Of a stretch of DNA of 64,000 bases, positions 20,190 to 31,794 are shown piece after piece. Position numbers and translations under genes: made by a program. The notes under the pieces were generated by a model, which had not been told where the DNA came from, searched no databases, and saw only the letters and a program-made list of their open reading frames with translations. Where the stretch lies: assembly GCA_038503035.1 (NCBI GenBank), contig JAVSML010024358.1:248001-312000 (forward strand), written 5' to 3'. The number at the start of each line of letters is the position of its first letter. The first letter of the stretch is position 1. This stretch comes from Crocodylus rhombifer. Its lineage: Eukaryota > Chordata > Crocodylia > Crocodylidae.

Positions 20190-23100
20190 GCTGAAAACTG
20201 ATTAAAAGCTGTTTAAGGGGCATCTTTCCTCCACAAACTGGGAATTAGGAAGTTGTTATATTTCTGTCCCTCTGGCAGCTTCAAACCTACCATTCCTGGG
20301 ATCAGAGTAGGACCATATTGCAAGGTATTTGTAGATATTGCACTGGTGCCTTTTCTTATGGGGTGGTGAAAGAACTCTTTCCTCACTGCTAGATTGACCA
20401 AGATGAAATACATCCTAGCTGGATAGGCAAGAAGGTTGCAACTTAACTGATACTCACTTTGCAGGGGACCCTGATGCATCAGAGTTGGGGGGAGAAGCTT
20501 GAGAAAGGGCACTAGAGGGGTGGGGCTCCTAATGCCTAGTACCAGGGACAGGTTCAGAAGGTGTGTGACACCATGGACACATGCCTCTTTGTTCTGTAGG
20601 GGATCTGGCTGGATACCGTACTTTTGTGTAGCTTCACAGCCCAGGAGTGAGTGCTGCCACCGTTGCTTGCCCCCTCATTTCCCCTGTTGTTTAATTTTAA
20701 CAGGGAGGGGAGGAACTCACAGCAGCAGCATTTACCCCCTGGTCTCCACAGCCTGATGAAAGCAGGGACTCCAGCTTAGACCCCTCTCTAATTAGCTGGT
20801 GAGCTCAGAGCTCAATGTGCATGCATGGCACAAGCAAAACTGGAGGTGAGAGTCCACATGCATCTTACCCCATTCCTCAATTTACTACTTCCTGATGCAG
20901 TAGAGAGAGAACTCTCTTTCACCTTTATTGCCTTAGAAATGCTGGAGAGGAGGATGGTAGAATCCCAGTTCATAGCTGGTGCCAGGTTGGAAAGCTAAAG
21001 GGCTAATGGCAAGCCTCCCAGAGATAGGGTTGAATAATCAAGGACAGAGTTATGACCTGCACTATATGATTTATCGGCAGATAGAGTTCCCAGATGAATT
21101 AAACCTGCGGGCTACTTGACAACATCCTTTGAATCTTGTCTTTATTCCTCTATAGACAGGACAACAAAGTTTATGCACCATAGAATACTGCAGAGCTGCA
21201 AGTACAAAGTAGAGTTCAGTCACCATGTGAGTTTTTACAAAATCTTCCGTGACTGTCATTATAAAGTACAAAACACCACCGCCACCACCAACAAAACAGC
21301 ACAAAAAAACAAACAGTTCACTCACATTGGTAGCTGAAGTACTGCAGTATTTGTTTTTCCCTATAGTTACAACAGGAAGTAAGGATGAATATCAGCTTGG
21401 TACCTGATAGCAAAAATTACTTTTTGTGTAATCATTGCAGATGACTGACAGTATGTATGCCTGTAGAAGTGAGAGTTTGGATAGACAAGGAGATTTTTGG
21501 GTAGGAGGGGAGGCTATTTTAACACTTGTAAAAAGCCAGCTCCTTGTACTGTTCTTTTTTATAGCATCCCAGAGTTTGCTATATACCTTACAGAAATAAG
21601 TGAAGATTATATTTTCTACCCTGAAAAAGATTTTCAACTAAAACTCTGAAATTGGAATTGGCACTGTCTGTGCATGATTGGAACCTTAGTTTAAGTTTGT
21701 CTGAAGGGATTAGAGCTGTATGTAGGTACAGTAGTTTCCCTACCTGTTGTCTATTTAAGGCTGAGGCCAAAAACTCTATACCATCTAAATCAATGGGATA
21801 CCATGATAGCTCATTAGTTCACTACATGCTGTCAATTTGAGGTCTCAAGCTTTAATTGAAACTTGTTTATAAAAGCTAAATAGCGACTGTCACAGTTATT
21901 TCTCTATATTATGTTCAGTATTCATTTTACTTGAGAATACAAAGGAAAGTGATTAAGAGGTTACAAAAAGCATAATGTAAACAAAAGAGGAGGAAAAAAA
22001 GATAAGGAAGTTTTCTTCCATCCCCCTTCAGACTCTTTTTCCTACAAACCCACCTAGCCTCTGCTTTTTAATCTTCCACTAACTTCATTGTAAAAGAGGT
22101 AGAGCAAAATATTGCCAGAACAGCTACAAACAGTGGAAGCAGATGTTACATTCAAGCAACAGCAGCTGGTTTATCTCACACTAACCAGAGGCACCAACTC
22201 AATCTAATTTTCTTGGCTCAAGAAGGTTCAACTTTTCACATTTAAGCAGTCTACCAGCATCAGCTGTATTCAAATCTATCATTAGAGTAATTTCCATCAA
22301 AAGACTTCTGCTTACTTAGCAACATATCATCAATCAACTGCTGTCATTTTGAATCAACCATAGCCACTATGCTGACTCATGTTACCAATGCTGGGTATAG
22401 TGTCCCTGTTACAAGTATAGACTGGGCAAGTCAAGGGGCAGAACTACCAAAGGAAAGCATTTCTGCTCTGACACTGAAAAGAAAATGACTTGAGTGCTGT
22501 TGATAGTTTGTTGACAATCTCCTGTGTGTAGAGAAGATACTTCTGAATTCAGCCATAAACCGAAACAGAGATTTAAACATAGATTTAAGACCTTCCCTCA
22601 GCTGTCCAGGATTTAAAACTTTGGCACACTTGCATACAAAGCATTACAATTATTGAGCTTTAAAACTATTAAGGCTGAATAAATTAAAACATCAGACTTT
22701 TGTAGGGCTTTGATTGAATACATTGAAAAGAGCAATCATGGCAATTAGTGGTTTCTGGTTTGATTTATAATGGGAGTGGCTCAGCTTTTTAGGTCTATTC
22801 TCTAACAAATGAATGTATTCTGATGTAGTTAAGGATGAATGTTGCAACCAAAAATTTGGCCTAATAATATATCTCAGTTTCCCATGGGGGTAGAAAATAT
22901 GGGTACTAGTTATCCCACACCAATATTTTAGAAAATAATTTCAACTGCATATGTACATATTTCCTGCTCAGTCTCTACTGAGAACCAGTTCGGGGGATGC
23001 CAACTAACAATGGCATTGTGTCTTATGAGGCCCTGCCTAGATCACTATTTTTCCCCTCTTAAAGTATGCTTCATTTCAAACAAAAATTGAGCCTAAGGCC

Positions 23101-25125
23101 TTGGTTATGCAGGAGGTCATCCTAGATTACTACAAATAAGTGCCTAAATAGTGGTTTCGTACTTAAGTACCTGTCTGAATCTGGAATTTAATGTGTGGAC
23201 ACATAGCAATTGATCTATTTCAAAATGTCCCTGATCGGTAACTGGTTCACAGCGGTATGAAGTGCTGTGGCCCCAACACCAGGGTGTGGGAATCATCACC
23301 CAGACCACCATGCCTCGAAGTGGGTGACTGAGGAAAATGCCCCATGCTTTGGGGCTCCAGAGGGTAGGTGACCTGTGCCTGGAGGCATTTTCACTTCTCT
23401 GGGCTGCCATGTCTCCTAAACATAATTCAATAAACTTTAATAGCCTTCAGTTGGCCAAAGTCTGAAGTGTGATTGCTTGATTTAGGGGAAGGGAGAAAGG
23501 GATACTTGAGCCCATGCTTTTTAGTTTCCAGGGACTGGGTGGGAAGGAGCTAGGGAAAGTAGTCAAGTAGGAAGGTAAGACACAGTTGATTGTTAGAAAG
23601 ATAGCTTTTATTTAACAACCTGTGCAAGCAAGCTCATTGACTAAAAAGTGCCAACAAAAGGCAATACAAGTGGGAAGTAGAGTCCTGGTTGCATACTGGA
23701 GTAGCCATTTGTAGCAGTGGGGAAGGGAGGAAAAGTGTAGTGTGGGATGCCTGGAGGAGTAAATGGACCTGTGCCATGTGACGTTTGGTGTCTGCAGATA
23801 ACTCTGAAGCATTTCATACGGAACCAGCTCAAAATAGTACTTTACTTTCCAGGTACATTTTTGAACCATTCTAGGTGTCTTCAACAGACTTGTAAGTGTG
23901 TTTAGCTTCACATTTAAACTAAATTTACGTTATTCTAAGTGTTATATGTGTCCATAGCCAATGTCTCCTTCCATTGCTAATAAACATACCCTTTTCTCTA
24001 CTCCACACACTGTATCATGTTACTGATAAAAAATGATTAGGAGTCATTTTTACAGCTTTCATTAATAATCTAACAGAATTAATGATAACATTATACATTA
24101 ATTATATAAAAATTACATAATTTGTGGCTATTGGCAAAAGCACACAAGAAAATTACCCATTCTACTAATTTAAACAGAAGTAAAATCAAGCCTAATATAT
24201 GAGGGGTATAAAATAGATAAAATAAAGCAATATAAAACAGTAATGTAAAAATTAAAAATGGGAAATTTATTTGAATGTGGCCCTAATATGTGCAAGTAGC
24301 ACAAATATACCTACAAAATATAGGACAGCCTGGATATTGTCAGAGAGGAACCAAAGTGGTTCTCTTCATTAGCCTAGTACTTATAGTTTTCCACTAATGG
24401 CAAGGTTCATTTCTCTCTTTATTTCTTCAAAGAACAAACAAGACCACAAATATTGATTTAAATCATCCATCTCATTCTTTCTGCAAGAACATAGCCTGTC
24501 CGAACATGAGGTCCATGACCACCTGCCCATGACGGCTGCAGATTTCAGAGTGAATTGCAGTCTACTAAGAGCCTTTTATTGTTTGTGGTGTTGTACTTCA
24601 GATAGATAAGTTTAGAAGCCAACAGAATAGGTTCAAGAAAATCTCACTGCCTGAATACGTAGCTGAATACTGACATCTTTAATTCTTAAATCTATATTAT
24701 GTTTTAATTAATGGGGATATATAGGGTTGTAACTGTCAGCACATTTCCCAAGCTATTTGTCTGGAGGAAAGTATAAATGTTATCCATCCAAATAGGGGTT
24801 TGTTTGGAAGAGAAGCTTCTACCATGCACTTCCTACAGTATATGATATGGATGCCAACTCTAATTTTTATCCAATAAATTAGAGTTCTTATTTGAGTTCA
24901 AATGCTCACATTAAGCAGCCCTGTTTTAGTTCACATAAGCTCTCCAATCACAGAGTTTGGTAGAGATAAAAGCTGCCTGAAAAAGTAATTAGAATTTTGT
25001 TACTATTTTGAAATGAACCATGGGGTCTGCACCCCATATTTAGGCTTCATGTAATAAAATGAACTTTACCTTAGATCTATAGACCTTTAGGGCTGCCATA
25101 CTTCTACCAGTTTTCTTGTAATCCC
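20190..25125. other. Nearly 5 kb without recognisable gene or repeat
   Basis: Unique-looking, mostly AT-rich DNA. GC-richer patches lie at 20500-20780 and 23200-23420. A (CCA)n-like bit lies near 21278-21292. Poly-purine runs such as AGAGGAGGAAAAAAAGATAAGG occur near 21985. Short open frames (at most 99 codons) show no domain. Old repeats too diverged to read by eye, and conserved non-coding elements, cannot be excluded. Confidence 0.55.
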
Positions 25126-25129
25126 CCTC

Positions 25130-25310
25130 CCCCCCAGGCTTGTTTTGCTTTAATACTTATATATTTAATGTGTTTATTCCAGCTCAGATTTGTATTAACA
25201 CAAATTCTGGGGTATTTAATTGATGACACCACCTTTAATTTCTTTTTTCTGTAAAAAAAATTCTCATTTCTTCCTATCATTCCCAAAAGACAATAGTTTG
25301 GATTTCACGG
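25130..25310 (-). pseudogene. Unassigned LINE reverse transcriptase remnant, thumb region
   Basis: On the minus strand the readable stretch (25134-25265) has VVSSIKYPRICVNTNLSWNK followed by HIKYISIKAKQA. This fits the region after the RT catalytic core in many non-LTR retrotransposons, where a K.FKYLG.....LSW..H pattern is conserved. Just upstream, in another frame, come residues like a KSK..VFGND stretch. It differs from the CR1 copies in this window, so it is a second LINE family, perhaps L2/CR1-superfamily. Frame breaks at a poly-A run (25253-25260). The RT fingers of what may be the same copy lie at 26.57-26.83 kb, also on the minus strand. Confidence 0.5.
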
Positions 25311-25321
25311 TGTTTATTTTC

Positions 25322-25445
25322 AAAGATTTCATAGATGTCATAGACGTTAGGGCTGGAAGGGACCTTGCATGATCATTGGGTCCAGCCCCCTGCCCAAGCA
25401 GCAGGAACTCATAGGGTCAAAGGATCTCAGCCAGATAAGTGTCCT
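25322..25445 (-). mobile_element. CR1 LINE 3'-terminal remnant, minus strand
   Basis: The plus-strand words TTCATAGATGTCATAGACGT, TAGGGCTGGAAGGGACCTTG and TCCAGCCCCCTGCCC are the reverse complement of a CR1 3' UTR and tail. Only about 120 bp remain; no coding part. It sits directly beside the LINE thumb remnant at 25.13-25.31 kb. Confidence 0.72.
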
Positions 25446-25530
25446 AGAATAATACAGTATGATTAACCATAGGAGAACTTCAATGATTAATGTTATTGCC
25501 AGTTTCTTCCATAATTTTCATTGGTTTTAT

Positions 25531-26530
25531 GGCAATGACACTCAACCTTTCTTCCCAAGGGACTGGACAGACAGTGTCCAGTTGGTCCTTGGGCTAGATC
25601 TGACCAGTGACTTCAAGCCAGAGCCTGGGGCAGGTGCAGTGAGCACCATCCAACCATTTGGAGGAGAGTGGGGGGCAAACCTGCCACACAAGCAAAGGGT
25701 CCTTGACTTGGATCTGAAGGAACAGGGCATGGCTCTGCCCCACAGGGGGAATGGATGTGGCCCAAACCCAACCTGGCCCTGCCAGGGGAAAGAAGGTTTG
25801 GCCTAGCCCATGAGAGGTGTGGGAGGAGGTGTGGCCAGGCCCCAATTCAGGGTTGTAGGGGGAACAGGCATGGCCTAGCCCTAACCTGGCCCTACAGTGA
25901 GGAAAGGGGTTTGGCTTGGCCCTGATATAGCTATAGGGTTTAAGTGCATGGCCTGACCCTGCAGGGGAAGGGGGTCGCAATCCAGTCTAGCCTTGACCAG
26001 CTGCATGGGATTTGGGAATTTGGGAGGGAGGGCACTGTTCCCCCACCACAGGTGACTTGTAACTTAAATTTAATTTAAAGGTTCTGGTAAAAAAAAAAAA
26101 AGGGGTGGGGGGAAATGGAGTTGCAGACCCGCTTTGGATCTTTCTCCCTCTCTCTTTCTCTTGCAGTGCCACTAGAGAAAAGGAGGTTTTGCTATGTGGC
26201 TGGACTCTGCTGCTTGTTCTTAGGTGGCCTTTGGCTTCAGGGGACGCTGCAACAGACTTTGTCTGCTGATGCTGGGCTGCATGCTGCTGCTGTTTGCTCA
26301 GCCTCTGGCCATGGGGGGTGATGGAACTGTAACAAAGTCACCTTTTGTGGACCCACAGATAAATAAGTTTATGGACCCGACAAAATTGGGGGAGGAGCAC
26401 TTACGCCCTGATGTTTTCCCTATGTCCCATGTCACCAACTTTCTGTACCCATGGGGAGCCCCATGGGCCAGATGCAGTGGCTCCATGGGCCTCATTTGAC
26501 CTGCAGAGTGGAGGCTGAGCACCATTGGTC
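25531..26530. mobile_element. Candidate hAT-like non-autonomous element, about 1 kb
   Basis: The left end GACACTCAACCTTTC (25537-25551) and the right end GAGGCTGAGCACCATTGGTC (26511-26530) are imperfect inverted repeats with a CTCAACCT/CTCAGCCT core. The element at 52.39-52.80 kb has related ends. Bases 25620-25990 hold degenerate repeats of phrases such as TGGCCTAGCCC and CCTGGCCCTGCAGGGG. A poly-A run (about 26089-26101) interrupts the middle. Open frames up to 128 codons are low-complexity by-products. The hAT assignment rests on the end wording only; no 8-bp target duplication was confirmed. Confidence 0.4.
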
Positions 26531-26569
26531 TCTGGAGTTAAAAGCTCCCTTTAGATCTAGGAAGGTGCT

Positions 26570-26830
26570 ACATAAATAATTTTGTCTGTATGCATGTTTT
26601 TATGACAAATAGTACAAGAATAAGCAGTGGTCCATGAAAGAACAGCCTTCTCTGAAACTAGTCTGCTCATCCCCTGGAACATTATTTTAAGAAATCAGTG
26701 TTTGTAGGTGAGAAAGTGTCTCCCAAATATTTGAGTGTAATACTCAGAAGATTAATGGGATAATATGCTGCAGGAGCTCTCTTATTACCATTTTTAAAGA
26801 TGGGGGCTATTATATTTTTATTTCGTGGAG
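26570..26830 (-). pseudogene. Unassigned LINE reverse transcriptase remnant, fingers region
   Basis: On the minus strand 26828 downward reads NKNIIAPIFKNGNKRAPAAY then YPINLLSITLKYLG. This is the RT N-terminal pattern (IVPIFKKG.R..P.NYRPISLL) of non-LTR retrotransposons. After a frame change it continues as ADWFQRRLFFHGPLLIL, resembling the QAGFRRG.STIDHC block. No catalytic residue lies in this piece. The wording differs from CR1 copies here and fits the thumb remnant at 25.13-25.31 kb. A possible endonuclease scrap (IPNVYIP wording) lies upstream at about 27060-27240. Confidence 0.55.
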
Positions 26831-27494
26831 CTATTCTATATTTTCATTTGAGGATAGTTGCCTTCTAAAATAAGTATATTATATATTTTTTGTCAGAATT
26901 GGAGACCACCAATTGATACATTCCTTGAAGATTTCTGAGATAAGAAAGTCGACCCTTGAGGACCTTACTTGATTCCAAAAGTGAGGTAATGATCTTCTTA
27001 CGATTTAAGATATAAACATTCCTTTAGTAAATACTCTTCACTTCCCTCACCAGCTGTGTGCGAGTTGTTAAGCATGTTTTAAAAAATGGAAACTTATGTT
27101 TCTTTTGGGATATAGACATTAGGGATTAAGCTAATTGTTTTTGTCCCTTTGGCTATAATCAGCCAATACCATCTATTACCTTTATTTTTCCTGAAGCTAC
27201 CAGTTATTCCCACAGCCTCATTTGATACTGTTTTTTTCTTTCTTACCAGTTTTCTAGAATTTCATTTAATCTTTTTGATCTGCTGAAACTGGCACAATCA
27301 CTTTTAGACTTGTAGTTCTTCAAGGCTTTTATTAAGGAGTCTTTAGCTTTAGAACAGTTTTCATCAAACTATAGTTTGTGCTACTAATGCATAATCTTTA
27401 CAAAGAAACCCTATTTTGTGAGATCTTTTTAAAGCTGCTTCATATTGAGTAATTCATTCTTGGGGTTCTTTGTCTTTAAGAATGAAAGATGAGT

Positions 27495-27625
27495 GGCCTG
27501 AGACAGCATCACCTTTATGCTGATGATCACACAATTAATGCACAATCCCAGATAGGTCTCCAAAAGTTCTTAGATGCTTTTCAAAAATATTATGTTTTGA
27601 AAAGCTTAGAAATCAACATTCCTTC
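27495..27625 (+). pseudogene. Unassigned LINE RT catalytic-core remnant, plus strand
   Basis: The frame at 27489-27797 contains HLYADDHTI (27510-27536, with the YxDD motif that holds two catalytic Asp residues) followed by QSQIGLQKFLDAFQKYYVLK and SLEIN, the usual spacing after YADD in jockey/CR1/L2-group RTs. Beyond 27625 the similarity ends and a foldback begins at 27689. The strand is opposite to the fingers and thumb remnants nearby, so this is a different insertion or an inverted segment of the same one. Confidence 0.55.
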
Positions 27626-27688
27626 TTTTAGTGTGTTATCACATATAATTGCTGGAGGATTCCCAATGTTTCATTTATTACATCTTCA

Positions 27689-27922
27689 TTATAATCAGGG
27701 ATCCTGGTTTTCTGTGATAAAAAAAAAAAAAAAAGTCTCCAATTTTCAGATAAAAACAGTAACCCAAAATCCACATTTTTCCATGATTAAAATATAACTT
27801 GTATAGGCAGCTATATAGTGGTGCTTGATTTCAGTCATGGAAAAATGTGGATTATGGGTTACTTTTTGAATCTGAAAACTGGGGATTAAGAAAACCAAGA
27901 TCCTTGATTATAAGATATGTCA
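27689..27922. mobile_element. Foldback TIR element, 234 bp
   Basis: The left arm (27689-27787: TTATAATCAGGGATCCTGGT ... CCCAAAATCCACATTTTTCC) and the right arm (27833-27922: GGAAAAATGTGGATTATGGG ... CCAAGATCCTTGATTATAAG) are near-complementary over most of their length, with a spacer of about 45 bp. The left arm carries an A16 run (27719-27734) that the right arm lacks. The ends are TTATAATCA / TGATTATAA. No coding capacity. TA or TTATAA flanks would fit a mariner- or piggyBac-type origin, but neither is proven. Confidence 0.6.
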
Positions 27923-27924
27923 GT

Positions 27925-29265
27925 GTCACCAATCACCTTCTATAATCACTTGTAACTCTGGATATTTATTTTGGATCATCTCCAGAGCATTATATAGCAC
28001 TTTCCATTTCAATACTGCAGCCATTCTTAGATAAATGGTGGGAAATAGGTATTAATAAGAATTAAAGGGGTTCTGCCATGACATTGAATGAGTACTGCTA
28101 AAAGATAGTTAGACTCTATGGCCAGGTAAAGACTTTTACCGGTATAAGTGATCCAAAATTGGTCTAGATCTTTAACAGAAGTTCATCACACAAAACTGAC
28201 CTACTATATATTAAATAATATAATATTTTGCTCTTAATCGTTTGCTTCTATCTCTAATGAAACTATGGTGAATAAAGATAGAGGAAAAAGTTTTTGGTTG
28301 GTTTGAGACTGATTTTGTCAATTCCTCAACTGGAATAAAATTCTCACTATTCAGCATTTTGTATTTATTTGACATGTTCTATTAAATATCTTTGCATACA
28401 AGTTTTCCATTAATTAAACTTAATAAATGATCAGGATCTTCTAGTTATGATTTTAAATCACAGACTAATTTCATGATGACTGTTAATTCTTATAGAAGTA
28501 GATTATTTTGTTCTTCATTTAATTTAATTATAGCAACTGTTGAGGATATGAGAGATATTTGGAGCTTTGAGAATCTTTGGGGATTTAATAGAGGCACTTT
28601 TGTTCCCTTCATTTTCCCATCATAGGGCTATTTCTTGTATCTTGGTCTTTTTTTCCTGGAGGATACAGCCAGGCAGTGAATTAAAACTCTCATTCAAATT
28701 AGAATCAAGAGTAAGGGGTAGTTGTGGATTTGATAAATTTATGTTAACATTTCCTTTTCCCACAGTACCTATAGTTGGTGAAGTGATAGAAATTATTTTT
28801 TTCCACAGATCTTTTCTTCTGATGTCTCAAATTCTATGACTGGACTATTCCTGGAGAGGTTCTTTTTTAAGTCTTTTTTAATAAATTGTGTAAATTGCAA
28901 CTATGTAGAAATTGATAGGGTATAGAAACAAGGGGTGCTTCCAATATGGGTGGACTGACAATCATGTTTACAACGGTCAGACCTATTATGCAGTCCTAGG
29001 AATTTATTCCCAGAAGCCACACTGGATTTTAACAGACCAATTAATTAACAGGCATTTTATAAAGGAATAGATAATGTACAATAACACGGTTACTAAAGCA
29101 TATATAAATTATCAACATATGAAAACAGACCAAATAAAACCAGACTTAAAATGCTGCAGGTTACAAGGTAGCTGCTACCTTGTGGTGGTCACTTATGGCA
29201 GTAGCAGTTAATGTAGAAGAAGGTTCCAGATCACCCAGGTGGAGATGATTCCACTAACAGACTCT
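27925..29265. other. No gene seen
   Basis: AT-rich sequence. It may include decayed upstream parts of the minus-strand LINE whose RT fingers lie at 26.6-26.8 kb, but no motif could be read with confidence. Open frames such as 28567-28839 have no domain. Confidence 0.45.
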
Positions 29266-29269
29266 CTTC

Positions 29270-29700
29270 CAGGGGAGTGCATCAAAGGCAACCCCAGCAT
29301 CACTGTCAGGAGGCATGGGAAGAGTCAACAAAGTGCTAGGCCCATCACCCAGGTCACTATCAATGGACTGTGATCAGAAAGTCCAGACAGAATAATGCAG
29401 CTGCCACGCAGGATTGGCAGGCAATGCTTGGTGCTGTACATGCAGTCAAGGCATGCCATGGCAATCCCACCACCGTTCACCTTCAGCCAAGTGTACTGCC
29501 TCTCACCAGCATGGAAATAGTGCCAGATGTCAAAGAGGTCTGCTGCCTCCAAAGCAGTCCGCAGCTGCTAAGCCAAGGATGGATGTGGTTCTGGCCAATT
29601 CTGATCAAGCTGATCATTGAACATGCAAATAAAGTCCTCATCCAGGAGGAGAAGGTTGTCACCATCAGCAGTGCTCCACAAAAAGTCAGCCAGGGTATAA
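29270..29700 (-). pseudogene. Tx1-like LINE ORF2 endonuclease remnant
   Basis: On the minus strand, 29690 downward reads LWSTADGDNLLLLDEDFICM, a degraded GDFN-type block, then ALEAADLFDIWHYFHAGERQ, YTWLKVNGGGIAMACLDCMY and ILSGLSDHSPLI. The spacing DLWxxxHPxxRQYTW ... RLDRxY ... SDH is the C-terminal half of the APE endonuclease in Tx1/L1-group LINEs. The Asp of the first block and the Arg-Leu-Asp pattern are partly lost. The best open stretch is 29325-29552. It lies downstream of, and on the same strand as, the Tx1-like ORF1 at 30.5-32.7 kb, so both probably belong to one element. No RT was seen downstream. Confidence 0.6.
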
Positions 29701-29704
29701 GAAA

Positions 29705-30475
29705 AATGAATATTATTGGTTCTGCTTGCTTACTTCTTGGTGAAAACTAGGTGCTTGGTAGCTCTTAGGTCCCAGCAGGTACCTTAAGGCTGATGTTCAG
29801 TAGCATGTCCACCCCATCTCACCTGCCATGATTTGATATAAAGGTAAGTAAAGAGGGAGGCTTGCTGGCCTGAACCTCTGTTGCTCAAAGGCTAACTGTT
29901 GTTTTTCATACTATATGACCTGCTTTTGGGTCAAAGGCAAGCAATGCCAACAGTCTCTCAGCTCAACTGTAACTCTATTCACAGGGGCTTATGGCTAGTT
30001 TTCTATTGCAACCTAGTTCACATTCTTGAGCTGGTGCGATTTAATCACACACACACAGCTGTGGGACCCCTGGTTGTATTATGTCCATTTAAATAAAAGA
30101 ATTAGTCTCAGGTTGGTAACAGGGTACCTGGTATTTGGATTTTATCCAGTCCCCAGCCCTGAAACACAATCACTAACTGTTCATCATCTTTGTTTCTGTA
30201 GGTATTAGTAAATCTAATGTGCTGCAGCTCTCCAGACACTGGTCCATCTGCTTCTCATCTCAGAATTCTGGTGAATGAAGAGACTCCTCTGAGACTCAAA
30301 AAGAGAGAGTTTTCTATTCTACTCCTTCATCCTTGTCAGGGCATAAGAAGCACCTGCTTCATCAATAAATGCTCTGTTCTCCATGTCTCTCCTCCTTTGC
30401 AGCCATGGCTGGGCGTGCTTTTCTGACATCATCTGTTAAGCACTCAGCCAACTAGAAAGAAATAATAAATCTTGG
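29705..30475. other. Spacer between Tx1-like ORF1 and ORF2 remnants
   Basis: On the minus strand this would hold the end of ORF1 and the start of ORF2, but no frame can be read. A (CA)n bit lies near 30049-30056. No other feature was recognised. Confidence 0.4.
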
Positions 30476-30478
30476 CAT

Positions 30479-30805
30479 TCATGGATCCAGCACATCTCGT
30501 GCTTTTGATTCTTGTTCATGGCAAGGAAACGTGATGCTTAGTTTGGTCAAGAAACTTAATAAGGCATTCAATAGGGAACCAACATAAGGAGGCTCCTCAG
30601 AAGCAGGAACAGGTTCTGCCTCTGAGGTGGTAACCCTCCCCATAGAGGGGGGCACTTTGGTGGAATCAGAGGACACCATCTCCTGAGGCAGGATTTCTGC
30701 CATCTCATCCTCAGAGGCAGAATCAAAATCCAACCCCTAGGAGGAGGAACTGTATATGTCAACCACAGAGAGTCACCAAGTTCTGGGGGGGTATGTGCCC
30801 CCCTA
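30479..30805 (-). pseudogene. Tx1-like LINE ORF1 remnant, C-terminal part
   Basis: On the minus strand 30775-30479 reads about VDIYSSSS, a stop, then LDFDSASEDEMAEILPQEMV and a Ser/Glu-rich stretch (SEAEPVPASEEPPYVGSLLN). Acidic Ser-rich linkers of this kind precede the C-terminal segment in Tx1-type ORF1 proteins. It continues the frame interrupted at 31.8 kb once the intervening LTR is discounted. One stop near the junction and loss of sense after 30479 show decay. The link to ORF1 rests on position and composition, so it is less sure than the upstream half. Confidence 0.5.
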
Positions 30806-30870
30806 TGTCACAGGTCAGCTGGGCACTGTGAGTATATCAATTTAGTTGAAAACTGACTGAGCACTGCAAC

Positions 30871-30876
30871 TTTATT
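30871..30876 (-). terminator. Polyadenylation signal of the solo LTR
   Basis: AATAAA on the minus strand within GGCTAATAAAGTTGCAG, about 65 bp before the LTR end. It lies in the correct order after the TATA box for an LTR read on the minus strand. Confidence 0.5.
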
Positions 30877-31329
30877 AGCCACTGGCCTTTTTGGTTCAGG
30901 ATCGAGGAGGTGATGTTGGGACGGAAAGCAATGACAAGTTTCACTTATAAAAAAGAATAAATTTTACTTATGACAACAAAAGATATAGTTTGCACATATG
31001 ACAGTTAGTAAAAAGGTTAAACTAATAAACAGACAACATAACTATACAGGTTAAAATTGACAGTGACAATAAAACAGACAAAGATATTAACCACGAGTTC
31101 CCACTTGATTAGCAACTTATCGATAGTCCTTCAGTTAGAAGATACATGTTAAGTTGATTCAGTGAAGTCAGACGTGTCTGAACTGGGACACTGGAAAGAG
31201 AACCGGGGGAGGCCCCTCAGTCAGGATCTGGTCCTCTCTCTCACAGGGAGTAAGATAGATCTGTGAGGGTATGGGACAACAATGACCCTTCTGTTCTGTC
31301 CTTCCCAAGGGTTACTTGATGTGTGTGTT

Positions 31330-31337
31330 CTTTTATA
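31330..31337 (-). promoter_or_regulatory. TATA box of the solo LTR
   Basis: The minus-strand TATAAAAG within GGATATAAAAGAAC. It is positioned about 460 bp upstream of the LTR polyadenylation signal. Its role follows from its place in the LTR; activity is unknown. Confidence 0.5.
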
Positions 31338-31794
31338 TCCTATTTATGCTAATTTTTGGGTTATATAGCCATTCATAGTGTTACTTTATAGCTGTTATCC
31401 TATGGGGTTAAACAGTGTTAGAAATCATTATAATAAGTTACTGCCCAAGCTTGGGTTTACCCAATAAGCAAATCACACCACATCACTTTGGGGTCTGAGA
31501 TTAACATGTTCCCACCTAAGTTCAACCCACTATGTTAATTATATTTTGTGATTACATTTGTTATTTTTTTAATGATTCTAAGCAAAATTTCATAAATTAG
31601 CTATGTCTGTGGCTATAATTTTTAGTTCTGCTTTTTAAAGTTCATGCCGTCTGAAGATTAACACAAAAAGCTATATATAAATTTTCTTCCAGACAGACAG
31701 AAAACTGCTCCTATGAGCTACTTCAGATACCTTCAAAAAGCAGATTTCTTCAGTTAAAGTTGCCTGTTTGACCCTTCTGGTTCTTGCCATCACA

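Larger units (their letters stand above)
30806..31794 (-). mobile_element. Solo LTR inserted in Tx1-like ORF1, minus strand
   Basis: About 989 bp with LTR architecture on the minus strand. It starts TGTGATGGCAAG (31794 downward) and ends CTGACCTGTGACA (down to 30806), giving the TG...CA rule. A TATA box (GATATAAAAG) near 31330-31339 and a polyadenylation signal AATAAA at 30871-30876 lie in the right order, with about 460 bp between and about 65 bp after the signal. The flanks are AAGGGG and TAGGGG, a 6-bp target duplication with one mismatch. No gag, pol or env sequence adjoins it, so it is a solo LTR of an endogenous retrovirus or similar LTR element, family unknown. Confidence 0.6.

Noticed and set aside
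25594..25980. 128-codon minus and 115-codon plus open frames at 25.46-25.98 kb
   Set aside because: Low-complexity repeats inside the hAT-like element; open frames on both strands point to composition.
29370..29750. 126-codon open frame on the plus strand
   Set aside because: Antisense to the Tx1-like endonuclease remnant, which has clear motifs on the minus strand.
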